Of a DNA stretch of 64,000 nucleotides, positions 1 to 8,762 are shown one piece after another. Position numbers and translations under genes: made by a program. Numbering within the stretch: position 1 is the stretch's first letter; every line of letters begins with the position of its first letter. This DNA comes from Cerasicoccus frondis (GTDB taxonomy: Bacteria; Verrucomicrobiota; Verrucomicrobiia; Opitutales; Cerasicoccaceae), in assembly GCA_031296915.1 (NCBI GenBank), contig JAVDPC010000030.1, positions 16,547-80,546 on the forward strand, in the 5' to 3' direction. Below the pieces are notes generated by a model. The model saw only the letters and a list, made by a program, of their open reading frames with translations, was not told the DNA's origin and made no database searches.

Positions 1-2
1 CC

Positions 3-2771
3 ACCGACTTCCGTAACCAGGAGATTGTGCTCATCGACAAATCGGCCGAAAGCGAAGACACGGTGACCGCAGTGCCCTTTGCGCTGGCGCTCGACCAGGA
101 AACGCTCCAACTGCCCAATGGCTTCACGCTGAACATCATCGCCGCCGTCAAAAATGGCGGCATGGGCATGCGGATGAACTTGCTGGGCGAATACGAAAAT
201 TTTGCCTCCATGGCAGGGCAACCCGGCGCCCCGAAAATGGACGAAGCGCAATTCCGCCAAGTCAGCAATTCGGTTACCAGCTTGCGTGATCCCAATGTCG
301 TCATGCTGGCGATGGATGGCACGCCGATGGTCAATGCAGAGCATCTCAATTTGCAGGGGTTCGCGCCCCGGATGGACGGCGTGGTCATCGAGCACCCGCC
401 AACCTACAAAGAGGACGAGGCGAACATGGCGGCCGCCGCAGTGCAGGTCGTTGCCCCCAACGGTGAAACGCTGGGCACGTGGTTGCTGAGCGCCGGTTTG
501 GGGCCGGAGTTTCCGGCCCAGGGCTTCGAATACGACGGCAGGCGTTACGATCTATCCCTGCGCTTTGAGCGCACGTATTTTCCATTCACGCTGCAGCTAA
601 AGGACTTCAAGCATGACGTTTATCCGGGAACGCAGATCCCCAAGAATTTCTCCAGCGACGTCATCATCGACAATCCGCAAACGGGCGAAAACCGCCCCAC
701 GCTGATCTACATGAACAACCCGCTGCGCTACGAGGGATACACGTTTTTTCAAGCCAGCTTCGCCAACGAAGACACGACCTCGATTTTGCAGGTCGTGAGT
801 AATGCGACGTGGTGGCTGCCATACCTGGCGATCACCCTCGTCGGCTTTGGCATGACGATGCAGTTTGGCTTGAGCCTGATGCGGTTTGCCGACCGCAAGT
901 CTGTTCGCAAGAGCAAGGTGAAAGATGAGGAAGATGAGCCAGAAACTTTGGGCGGAGTCTTGATTCCCGGCGCGTTTTTGCTGCTTGGATTGCTGATCAC
1001 GCTGTCCGGCTTTTTCCAGCGTTCGAAGTCGGAATTCGACGTGCAGGCATTCGCCGAGTTACCCGTCCAGACGGGTGGGCGTCTCATGCCGCTGGATTCG
1101 GTTGCGCGCAATTCGCTGCGGATTATCCGCGGGCGTCAGAATGTGCGCCTTGAAGACGGCCAGAAGCTCAACGCCAGCGAGTGGCTGCTCGATTTATCCT
1201 ACAAGCCGCAGGAGGCGGATGATTATCCGGTGTTCCGCATCGTGAACCCCGAAGTGTTGGGTTTGTTCGGCTGGCAGCAGGAGGAGCGTAAGTATTTCTC
1301 CTGGAATGAGTTGAGCCCGCAATTTTCGATGTTGGCCGAACTTGCGCGCCAGGTTCCGGAGGCCGAGCCGCAACGCACGCCATTTCACAAGGCTTTGCTC
1401 AAGCTAACGAATGCGCTCACGCTTTACAATTCGCTCGGGCACTCGCTGAATCCCGGTGAAGATTATAAATTCTGGCCGGAAATCGCCGGTCCCGGGGGAG
1501 AGGCGCTCCAGAACCGTGAGCAAGGCAAACCCTTCAGCGAAGCTGCGCTGGGGCCCTTTATTGCGATGGCGGATTACTACATGCGCTTGGCGAATACGGC
1601 TGACCTGGGGCTGACGAAGCCACCGGCGACCAGTGCGAGCAACGCCTGGCTGAACATTGGCGAAGGCATGTTTATGACGATCCAGAGCGGCACGCTTAAC
1701 CCCGTGGTGGCCGGTTACGGCGCGGTGGGCGACGCATACCGAACTGACAACCCCGAGGCATTTGCCAGCGCGGTGGCGGGCATACATGAACATTTGGCGC
1801 AGGAGGTGGATTTGGGGCGCGTGCGTTTCGAGGAATTCTTTAACGTGATGCAGCCGTTCTACTACACGATTGTGATTTACGTGCTGATTTTCGCCCTGGT
1901 CTGCGCGAGCTGGTTGAAATGGGCCGCGCCTTTGCAGCGAGCGGCGTTTTGGCTGCTGATTCTGGCGCTCGTCGTGCACACGTTTGGCCTCTTTGCGCGA
2001 ATGTACATTCAGGGAAGGCCGCCGGTCACGAACCTTTACTCGTCTGCTATTTTTGTGGGCTGGGTGGCGATCATTCTGGGCGTTGTCCTGGAGCGGATTC
2101 ACCGTAACGGGGTAGGCAGTTTTGTGGCGTCGCTGATTGGTTTTTCGACGCTGATTATTGCCCATAATCTTGCATTGACCGGGGATACGCTGGAGATGAT
2201 GCGCGCCGTGCTCGATGACAACTTCTGGTTGGCGACCCACGTGGTGATCATCACCGCAGGCTACGGCGCCGTCTTCCTCGCCGGCGCGCTGGGCTTGGTC
2301 TACATTATCCTTGGGCTGGTGACGCGTTTGCTGGACAAGCCTTTGGGCAAGACGCTCTACGGAATGGCATACGGAATCACCTGTTTCGGGCTGTTGTTCA
2401 GCTTTGTCGGAACGATGCTGGGCGGTATCTGGGCTGACCAGAGTTGGGGGCGTTTTTGGGGCTGGGACCCGAAGGAGAACGGCGCCTTGATCATTGTTTT
2501 ATGGGGGGCGCTGATGCTGCATGCTCGTTGGGGCGGCTTGGTCCGCGAGCGAGGCTTTATGGTGCTTGCCGTGGGGGGAAATATCGTGACTGCCTGGAGT
2601 TGGTTCGGCACGAATTTGCTGGGCATCGGTTTGCACTCTTACGGCTTCCTCAGCGCAGCCTTCACTGCCTTGAAATATTTCTGGGGCAGCCAGGTTCTAA
2701 TCATTGCGCTTGGGCTGATTCCCCTTAATCTGTGGTTAAGTTCAAAATTATGGAAAAAAGAATCGGACTGA
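3..2771 (+). CDS. ccsA: ResB-CcsA fusion, cytochrome c maturation (5' truncated by window)
   Basis: System II cytochrome c assembly protein that carries haem across the membrane and holds it for attachment to apocytochromes. The frame is open from the first bases; codons before the GTG at 27 still read ResB-like (TDFRNQEIVL), so the true start lies outside the window and the N-terminal ResB helices are missing. Counting from 27, residues 1-260 are the extracytoplasmic end of ResB (YFPFTLQLKDF, NNPLRYEGYTFFQASF), with membrane segments near 265-287 and 311-334. After a long soluble stretch the CcsA part has several helices and the tryptophan-rich haem loop DQSWGRFWGWDPKENG at 804-819. The following lipoprotein gene overlaps its 3' end by 22 bp, so the two are probably co-transcribed. 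The family is secure; the missing N-terminus is the main uncertainty. Confidence 0.93.
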   Translation, partial: TDFRNQEIVLIDKSAESEDTVTAVPFALALDQETLQLPNGFTLNIIAAVKNGGMGMRMNLLGEYENFASMAGQPGAPKMDEAQFRQVSNSVTSLRDPNVVMLAMDGTPMVNAEHLNLQGFAPRMDGVVIEHPPTYKEDEANMAAAAVQVVAPNGETLGTWLLSAGLGPEFPAQGFEYDGRRYDLSLRFERTYFPFTLQLKDFKHDVYPGTQIPKNFSSDVIIDNPQTGENRPTLIYMNNPLRYEGYTFFQASFANEDTTSILQVVSNATWWLPYLAITLVGFGMTMQFGLSLMRFADRKSVRKSKVKDEEDEPETLGGVLIPGAFLLLGLLITLSGFFQRSKSEFDVQAFAELPVQTGGRLMPLDSVARNSLRIIRGRQNVRLEDGQKLNASEWLLDLSYKPQEADDYPVFRIVNPEVLGLFGWQQEERKYFSWNELSPQFSMLAELARQVPEAEPQRTPFHKALLKLTNALTLYNSLGHSLNPGEDYKFWPEIAGPGGEALQNREQGKPFSEAALGPFIAMADYYMRLANTADLGLTKPPATSASNAWLNIGEGMFMTIQSGTLNPVVAGYGAVGDAYRTDNPEAFASAVAGIHEHLAQEVDLGRVRFEEFFNVMQPFYYTIVIYVLIFALVCASWLKWAAPLQRAAFWLLILALVVHTFGLFARMYIQGRPPVTNLYSSAIFVGWVAIILGVVLERIHRNGVGSFVASLIGFSTLIIAHNLALTGDTLEMMRAVLDDNFWLATHVVIITAGYGAVFLAGALGLVYIILGLVTRLLDKPLGKTLYGMAYGITCFGLLFSFVGTMLGGIWADQSWGRFWGWDPKENGALIIVLWGALMLHARWGGLVRERGFMVLAVGGNIVTAWSWFGTNLLGIGLHSYGFLSAAFTALKYFWGSQVLIIALGLIPLNLWLSSKLWKKESD

Positions 2772-2908
2772 TTGCCGCCCTCTTGACCACATTGATTTTT
2801 ACTGCCTGTGAAACTGCTTCGTCGCCTTCGGACGCTGAGCAGCGGGAACATGTGCTGAAAATGGAGCAGCAGCGGCAGGAATATCAACCCGAAGCTCCCG
2901 GTAATTAA
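2750..2908 (+). CDS. small lipoprotein, 52 aa
   Basis: Short gene starting at an ATG inside the 3' end of the cytochrome assembly gene. The product has a lysine/arginine N-terminus (MEKRIGLIAA), a hydrophobic stretch and a lipobox-like IFTAC with Cys20. A short hydrophilic, Glu/Gln-rich tail (EQREHVLKMEQQRQEYQ) follows. It is predicted to be an exported, lipid-anchored peptide of 33 residues. The next gene, 15 bp downstream, encodes a similar small lipoprotein. Function unknown. The coding case rests on the clean signal-lipobox design and the tight overlap, not on recognised homology. Confidence 0.62.
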   Translation: MEKRIGLIAALLTTLIFTACETASSPSDAEQREHVLKMEQQRQEYQPEAPGN

Positions 2909-2923
2909 TAGGTAACACCAACG

Positions 2924-3133
2924 ATGAAAACTATACGTATCAAATTGGCGATCGCGGCGGCTCTGAGCGGCATTTCTTTGGTGGGTTGCCAGTCGACTCC
3001 AATCACGCCTGAGGAAAAAGCCGCCTATCAAAAAGATGAGGCAGTTTTGCAGTACGAGGATCAACAGCAGGCCAACGAAATGGAGTATTTAAGCGGTGAT
3101 GGGATGGAAGATGGGCGTGAATTAAATCCTTAG
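2924..3133 (+). CDS. small lipoprotein, 69 aa
   Basis: Predicted lipoprotein: basic start (MKTIRIK), hydrophobic core, lipobox LVGC with Cys22, then an acidic, Gln-rich hydrophilic domain of about 47 residues (EEKAAYQKDEAVLQYEDQQQ). It resembles the preceding 52-aa lipoprotein in layout, though not clearly in sequence. The two may derive from one ancestor or simply share a class of short envelope lipoproteins. No functional domain recognised. It is probably the last gene of the ccsA transcript; a 660-bp gene-free region follows. Confidence 0.7.
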   Translation: MKTIRIKLAIAAALSGISLVGCQSTPITPEEKAAYQKDEAVLQYEDQQQANEMEYLSGDGMEDGRELNP

Positions 3134-3344
3134 GATTCAGCCATTTTAAAAGAAATTAGGCATAAATACCTAGAGCTGCCTGGGTGAATCAATTAGTTCT
3201 CAGGCACTGACTACATTTTTTTGACGACTTATGTTAAAAAACGTCATTTTCGAAAAAAAAATGCTGCAAAAGCATTATCTTTTCCGGAACATGTCGTATA
3301 TATTATTGACGATATAAGTGTTGGGTAAAACCAACCTTTCAGTC

Positions 3345-3404
3345 AGTAGTAGCAGTAGTAGTAGTAGTAGCAGCCAGTCCCCGTCCCAGAAATGGGCGGG
3401 GACT
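3345..3404 (+). other. AGT/AGC trinucleotide tract plus GC-rich hairpin
   Basis: About ten AGT/AGC triplets (3345-3373) run directly into a hairpin whose arms AGTCCCCGTCCC (3376-3387) and TGGGCGGGGACT (3393-3404) pair with one mismatch near the loop. No T-run follows, so it is a poor intrinsic terminator. It could be a small structured RNA or a leader remnant. No promoter could be assigned. Confidence 0.4.
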
Positions 3405-3474
3405 ATCTGTGTACGGAATAGCCGGAGGGTAATTCTTGTCAAAAATGTTCAATATAGAAGGGAATATGTCCCGC

Positions 3475-3747
3475 TAGAGCACTTTTCATCTAGATTGGCC
3501 GAGTCAGGCCGCAGTGATTTTTCGTGTCCAGCAAGGCGGCTTGAGCGTCGCAGGCTGGAAGCCTGTGAGCGAAAAGCCAACAACGCTGGCGCGGAAAAGC
3601 ACTCGGTTTAGGACTTGGGGCCAGATTGGAAGTTCGCGGCGTTGGCATTTCAATCACGGGCTTCCAGCCCGCTCAATCAAAGCCGCCTTGCGCTGCATCC
3701 AATCTCTACCCCACCTGACTCGGCCAATCTAGATGAAAAGTGCTCTA
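3475..3747. mobile_element. MITE-like element with perfect 34-bp terminal inverted repeats
   Basis: Left arm 3475-3508 begins TAGAGCACTTTTCATCTAGA; right arm 3714-3747 is its exact reverse complement over all 34 bp. The outermost bases at both ends are TA, as expected for a TA target used by IS630/Tc1-mariner-type transposases. Inside the arms a second, imperfect inverted region is present (GCAAGGCGGCTT near the left, AAGCCGCCTTGCGC near the right). There is no transposase, so it would have to be moved in trans. Another copy starts at 63,926. Confidence 0.75.
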
Positions 3748-3794
3748 ATATTTTTTCTTGGAATACAATGGTGGCTTTGAGACACTGGTATTGA

Positions 3795-6416
3795 ATGTTG
3801 AGAACTATCATTGGTTTGCTCAATCTGAGCTTCGCTGCGTTCCCCCTTGGCGCCGAAATTGTTGAAGCAGATCTGAATTTGCCCTCAAGCAATACGTCGC
3901 CCTACACATTGGAGAATGCTTTTCCGGGACTGAGCTTTGTTGATCCCATATCCATCACGACTGCGCCAGGGGAGACTGATCGTATCTTTGTCGGCGAAAA
4001 AGGCGGAAAATTATGGGTTGTTAATGATCTGAACACGGGCGAAGTCACTCAGGAGTTATTTCTATCCGTCAAAAATATTCAAAATGCTTGGGAGTCTGGA
4101 TTGCTTGGAGTCGCTTTTCATCCTGATTTTGCGAACAACGGCTACTTTTACGTATATTACACGCCTAAGTATGACACAGAAGAGGGACGGATTCGTTACA
4201 ATCGGCTTTCGCGATTCCAAGTATCCGCTGAAAACCCTAATATAGCTGATCCTGATAGTGAGCAAATGCTGATAAACCAATTGGATCAGAGTATCTTTCA
4301 TAATGCAGGCGACTTGCATTTTGGCAGTGACGGATATCTCTACTTTACTAACGGCGATGGAGGAGGTGCGGATGATAGTTTGGATGTCGCTCAGCGATTG
4401 GATCTGGATTACTTCGCCGGGATATTCCGGATTGATGTAGACCGCTTGCCTGGCAATCTTGAACCGAATCCTCACCCGAGCGTTGTGCTTGACCCCGATA
4501 CTGGAAAGGCGAGGTATGCGATACCAGCGGACAATCCCTGGGTGGGGGCGACAGAATTCAATGGTGAGCCGGTTGACCCGGAAAATGTTGTCATGGAGTA
4601 TTTTGCCATTGGGCTGAGGAATCCCTTTCGCTTTTGGATCGATGATGCAACTGGCTATATTTGGATAGGGGACGTTGGGCAATATGCTCAGGAAGAGATA
4701 AACATCGCGCAAGGAGGCGAAAACTTTGGTTGGGCCTTTCGCGAGGGTTTTTTAGATGGTCCTAAAATAGACGAACAACCCGAGGGCTTTGTTGAGACTC
4801 CCCCCATCCACATTTATCCGCGTAATGAGGGGCGAGCAGTCATTGGTGGCCTGTTGTATCGCGAGGATTTTTACCCTGAGCTTACGGGCGCCTATATTTT
4901 TGGAGATTACGTGTCTGGTCGAATTTGGGGGCTTCGCTACAACGGTAACACCGTTACCCGTGAGCTACTGACACAGCAGACATCCCTTACCGAGTTCGAT
5001 CTGCATCCACAGACTGGCGAGATTCTAATCAGCATACGTGATAGTGGCCAAGTCATGAAGCTGGTGCGAAATGACACCACTGAAGAGTTGCCAGCGCTCT
5101 TATCCGATACGGGGGCATTTAGTTCGCTGGAGGATTTAACGCCTACTGCTGGCGTTATTGCCTACGAGCCGAATGTCAGCTTTTGGTCCGACCATGCGAT
5201 TAAGCAGCGTTGGTTTGCTTTGGCGGGAGACGAGCCCATTGAATACTCGTTGAACGAAGGCTGGTCTGCTCCGGCTGGCGCGGTGTGGATTAAGCACTTT
5301 GAATTGGAATTGGAGCGGGGGAATCCCGATTCGCGTCAAAGAATTGAAACGCGCTTCCTGGTTAAAACCGATGACGGCGCTTATGGCGTGGCTTATCGAT
5401 GGAATGAGGCGGGGACCGAGGCCACTCTGGTTGACGCCGAGGGCGTTGATATCGCGCTGGATATTGTGAATGAGGACGGATTGGATCAAACGCAGCTCTG
5501 GCACATACCCAGTCGCTCGGAATGCATGCAGTGCCATAGTGCGGTGTCGGGTTATGCATTGAGCTTTAATGCGCGACAGCTGAATCGCGAGGCGGACTTT
5601 AACGGACAGTATCAAAATGTTTTAGCTGCTTTGGGTGAGATGGGATACTTGGAAGGCGGTCCGGAGGAGAATGCAGTTAAGTACATACCGGCTTATGCGG
5701 CAATTGATGACGAATCCCAAAGCCTGGAATTCCGTGCGCGTAGTTATCTAGCGGTTAACTGCGCACAATGCCATCAGCCAGGCGGGCCTGCAATTTCAGA
5801 AATTGATTTACGGCCTCAGTTGACTCTGCGTGAAACCGGCGTCTTGAACGCTGTGCCTGGCAACGATGCAGGGGGCAACAGCAATCCGCATAACCGGATC
5901 GTTGTGCCGGGTGATCCCGATCTTTCAGTTTTACTGCAGCGGATGTGCGCTTGTAGCGGATTTACGCGGATGCCGCCTCTTGCCTCCAATGAAATCGATG
6001 AGGCCGGAGTCGCGCTGGTTCGAGAGTGGATCGAAAACCTGAGTGCTCAAACCTATGAGGATTGGGCTGCACTGCATTTTCCTGACAATGCTGAGTCTGC
6101 TGATCCAGATGCTGACGTCGACCAGGATGGCTTTAGCAATGAGTTTGAATTCCTGCTGGGATCCAATCCAAATCAGTATCTGGATGCCTGGCGCCCGGAG
6201 TTGCTCTGGTCTGATGGACAAGTATCACTGGTCTATCAGACTGTTCCCCATACTCCCTTGTTGATCGAGAAATCGACGGATCTGTCTAACTGGGAGCTCT
6301 GGGAAGATGGACCTCAGTCGCTGATCTCGGATGATGATTCGGTTCTACACGAGCAAGAGGTTGATGGCAGTGAACCGGTTTTTCTGCGATTCGTATTTCC
6401 TACGACTGGAGAGTAG
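3795..6416 (+). CDS. secreted PQQ-type sugar dehydrogenase fused to di-haem cytochrome-like region
   Basis: 873-aa exported protein. Residues 1-20 look like a signal peptide (cleavage near PLGA). Residues ~40-410 match the glucose/sorbosone dehydrogenase beta-propeller (LLGVAFHPDFANNGYFYVYY, NGDGGGADDS, GDVGQYAQEEIN). From ~445 there is a second region of a type that often follows such propellers (SFWSDHAIKQRWFAL), with two haem motifs: CMQCH at 577-581 and CAQCH at 656-660. Near 770-790 is an Asp-rich calcium-type motif (DADVDQDGFSNEFE), then a beta-rich tail. The inferred role is periplasmic or outer-surface oxidation of a sugar or alcohol, passing electrons to the fused cytochrome. Substrate unknown. 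No close operon partners; the start follows the MITE by about 50 bp. Confidence 0.82.
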   Translation: MLRTIIGLLNLSFAAFPLGAEIVEADLNLPSSNTSPYTLENAFPGLSFVDPISITTAPGETDRIFVGEKGGKLWVVNDLNTGEVTQELFLSVKNIQNAWESGLLGVAFHPDFANNGYFYVYYTPKYDTEEGRIRYNRLSRFQVSAENPNIADPDSEQMLINQLDQSIFHNAGDLHFGSDGYLYFTNGDGGGADDSLDVAQRLDLDYFAGIFRIDVDRLPGNLEPNPHPSVVLDPDTGKARYAIPADNPWVGATEFNGEPVDPENVVMEYFAIGLRNPFRFWIDDATGYIWIGDVGQYAQEEINIAQGGENFGWAFREGFLDGPKIDEQPEGFVETPPIHIYPRNEGRAVIGGLLYREDFYPELTGAYIFGDYVSGRIWGLRYNGNTVTRELLTQQTSLTEFDLHPQTGEILISIRDSGQVMKLVRNDTTEELPALLSDTGAFSSLEDLTPTAGVIAYEPNVSFWSDHAIKQRWFALAGDEPIEYSLNEGWSAPAGAVWIKHFELELERGNPDSRQRIETRFLVKTDDGAYGVAYRWNEAGTEATLVDAEGVDIALDIVNEDGLDQTQLWHIPSRSECMQCHSAVSGYALSFNARQLNREADFNGQYQNVLAALGEMGYLEGGPEENAVKYIPAYAAIDDESQSLEFRARSYLAVNCAQCHQPGGPAISEIDLRPQLTLRETGVLNAVPGNDAGGNSNPHNRIVVPGDPDLSVLLQRMCACSGFTRMPPLASNEIDEAGVALVREWIENLSAQTYEDWAALHFPDNAESADPDADVDQDGFSNEFEFLLGSNPNQYLDAWRPELLWSDGQVSLVYQTVPHTPLLIEKSTDLSNWELWEDGPQSLISDDDSVLHEQEVDGSEPVFLRFVFPTTGE

Positions 6417-6601
6417 TTTCCTCCTTTAAGAGTTTTTTATTTGAGGAAAGACCCCGCGAGTTCAGCTCTCTGACCAGCTGTTTGCGGGCGTTAATTTATG
6501 GTTAATCTTCCAGGGTGTATAATTGGGCGAAAATAACCTAGCGTGAGGCCCGGATGATGCGCGGTTGCAACTAATTGGGGGTTACGCAGCAAAAAACCGT
6601 T

Positions 6602-7270
6602 ATGAAAATACTTGCTGTCGAAGATGAAAGTAAGATCGCGGACTTCATCCGCTTGGGCTTGGAGGCAGAAGGCCACTCCATTGACTTGGTCCACACCGGT
6701 AGGCAGGGGCTCGCTCAAGCGCGTGAGCAGAGCTATGACGCAGTCGTGCTCGACATTATGTTGCCAGAGAAAGATGGCCTCGACGTATTGCGCGCCATGC
6801 GTTGCGAAGGGTTGAATATGCCGGTTATCTTGGTCACTGCGCGCAGCAATGTAGAGGATCGTGTGGAAGGGCTCAAGCTCGGCGCTGATGATTACCTGGT
6901 GAAGCCCTTCTATGTTGAAGAGTTGGCCGCCCGGCTGATGGCGGTGAGTCGTCGGACTTCGGGCGAGCACTTGAACCTCCGGCAGTATGGAGACTTGAAA
7001 CTTAATCTGGCGACCAGGGAAGTGCGCTGGGCTGATCAGGTGGTCGAGCTTACTGCGCGCGAATTCAACATGCTGGAGTATTTCATGCGAACGCCAGGGC
7101 GAGTTTATACCCGGCCGCAGATCTTGGAGCATGTTTGGCAGTATCACTTTGATCCTGGCACGAACTTGGTCGACGTCTACATTAAGCGACTGCGGCAAAA
7201 GCTAACCGAAGAAGGCGCGCCACCCTGCATTGAAACCGTGCGTGGCGTCGGGTACCGGCTGGCTGCCTAG
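6602..7270 (+). CDS. OmpR/PhoB-type response regulator
   Basis: 222-aa DNA-binding response regulator. The receiver domain has the acidic pair E7/D8, phosphoacceptor D51 (VVLDIMLP), T79 and K101 (DDYLVKPF). A C-terminal winged helix (~130-222) has the usual TAREFNMLEYFMRTPGRVYT. The ATG at 6602 is preferred because MKILAVED is the canonical receiver start; the frame could extend to a TTG at 6575. The partner histidine kinase begins 2 bp after the stop, so they form a two-component operon. The order and sequence type resemble CusR/QseB-like systems for metals or envelope stress, but the signal cannot be read from the sequence. Confidence 0.93.
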   Translation: MKILAVEDESKIADFIRLGLEAEGHSIDLVHTGRQGLAQAREQSYDAVVLDIMLPEKDGLDVLRAMRCEGLNMPVILVTARSNVEDRVEGLKLGADDYLVKPFYVEELAARLMAVSRRTSGEHLNLRQYGDLKLNLATREVRWADQVVELTAREFNMLEYFMRTPGRVYTRPQILEHVWQYHFDPGTNLVDVYIKRLRQKLTEEGAPPCIETVRGVGYRLAA

Positions 7271-7272
7271 CA

Positions 7273-8709
7273 ATGGCTTGGCTATGCTCATTTCGCTGGC
7301 GGGTTGCGCTGTTTAGCGCGCTGTTGATCTTGGTGATCGTCGGTGGCTTAGCCGCGACCTTGCGCTTTACAATGGAGGGGCTGCTGGTGGATAGCCTCGA
7401 TGAAAAGCTCAAAACGCAGGCGGAGTATTTTCAGCCAGCATGCGATTACTTAAGCGAAGACCCCTACGATCTATGGGAGCGCCCGCTTCCTCCAATGCCA
7501 CCTGCGGATGCATCTGCGGCGTTTTTAGTGTTTGATGAGGGGCTAATCTTACTACAGCGCAGTGTTCCCGAAGAGTTGAACATTCGCATCGTATGGGAAT
7601 TGATTGCGCGGCTGGAGTTTCCGGAGGCTAATACATTCAGTTTTGTGGATTACCCAGACAGTGAGTCCCAAGAGTGGCGGCTTGCTGTGGTGAAGCGCGA
7701 CGGGCTTTTTTTTGTTTGGGCTGAGGAACAAGGCGCAGTGGCGGTGGCCTTGTCGAAGCTGGAACGCGCATTTTTAGGACTAATACCGATTGCGCTCATA
7801 ACTGCAGTAGTAGGGGGCTGGGAAATTGGCCGCCGGACGCTGCGCCCGGTTCTCACGCTTGCGGAGCGGATGCGGGAGATCGACGCCGCCGGGCTTGATC
7901 GGCGCATTAACGAAGCAGGCGCTACGTCGGAAATCCGTGAGCTCATCCGGAATCATAACCGGATGCTGGACCGTTTGGAGAGTCAGTTTCACCAAGCTTC
8001 ACGCTTCAGTGCAGATGCAGCGCACGAGTTGAACACGCCTTTGACGGTGATGCAAAGCGAAGTGGAGGCGCGTCTTCGCTGTGTGGAAGATTCACCTGCG
8101 GATCTGCGTTTCTGTGAAAGCCTGTTGACTGAAATCATGCGCTTGAAGGCGATGGGGCAGAAGCTCTTGCTGTTGGCTCGCTGTGATAATGGGCAAATGA
8201 AGATTGCTCCCAAGGAGATTAGCTTATCGGAGCTCGTCGTTGACTTATGGGAAGACATTCCGCTGATCAATCCAGAGCTGGCTTATGAAGCCGAAATTTG
8301 CCCCGGTCTGATGGTGAATGCGGACGCTGATCTCTTGCGGTTGCTGGTGCAGAATCTCCTGGTCAACGCAGTGCGCTACAATCAGCCAATGGGCTGGGTG
8401 CGCACTACTTTGCGACAGAGTGGCGAGGACGTGCAGTTAACGGTCGCAAATGCTTCACGCCCCATTGAGGAGGCGCAGGCAGGGCGTATTTTCGACCGGT
8501 TTTTCCGCGTGGATGCATCGCGAACCAGCGCCACTGGCGGCACTGGTCTGGGCCTTAGCCTGGCTCGTGAAATTGCCCAAGTGCATCAGGCAGAATTGAA
8601 ACTTTCCCGGAATGGCGGGGGAGTCGTGGCGTTTAGTTTGCGCATGCCATGCACACGATTAGCTTCAATAAATCGACCAGCCTCTGGGCGCAGCATTTTG
8701 GTGAGGTAA
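7273..8709 (+). CDS. membrane sensor histidine kinase
   Basis: 478 aa. Transmembrane helices lie at about 11-33 and 166-184 and enclose a ~130-residue periplasmic sensor; HAMP at ~186-240. The phosphoacceptor box is FSADAAHELNTPLTV with His251, the N box is NLLVNAVRYN (361-370), the F box RIFDRFFRVD, and the G2 box GGTGLGLSLA near 422-431. All catalytic elements are intact. It phosphorylates the response regulator encoded immediately upstream. The periplasmic domain is not one I can name, so the stimulus is unknown. Confidence 0.93.
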   Translation: MAWLCSFRWRVALFSALLILVIVGGLAATLRFTMEGLLVDSLDEKLKTQAEYFQPACDYLSEDPYDLWERPLPPMPPADASAAFLVFDEGLILLQRSVPEELNIRIVWELIARLEFPEANTFSFVDYPDSESQEWRLAVVKRDGLFFVWAEEQGAVAVALSKLERAFLGLIPIALITAVVGGWEIGRRTLRPVLTLAERMREIDAAGLDRRINEAGATSEIRELIRNHNRMLDRLESQFHQASRFSADAAHELNTPLTVMQSEVEARLRCVEDSPADLRFCESLLTEIMRLKAMGQKLLLLARCDNGQMKIAPKEISLSELVVDLWEDIPLINPELAYEAEICPGLMVNADADLLRLLVQNLLVNAVRYNQPMGWVRTTLRQSGEDVQLTVANASRPIEEAQAGRIFDRFFRVDASRTSATGGTGLGLSLAREIAQVHQAELKLSRNGGGVVAFSLRMPCTRLASINRPASGRSILVR

Positions 8710-8762
8710 ATTGCAGCGAATGATTGCCAGCGTGGGTGGCGTCTTCCATCTTGAAGATTGCC

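Larger units (their letters stand above)
3134..3794. other. gene-free region with repeats
   Basis: No convincing gene. The first 170 bp are AT-rich with a weak TGACG/CGTCA inverted pair. Then come a trinucleotide tract with a GC-rich hairpin and a MITE-like element, each listed separately. Short open frames crossing the element owe their similarity to each other to its inverted repeats and are not taken as genes. Confidence 0.7.

Noticed and set aside
6417-6455. TTTCCTC/GAGGAAA pair after the sugar dehydrogenase gene as a terminator
   Set aside because: Only a 7-bp stem with a long AT-rich loop; too weak to call.
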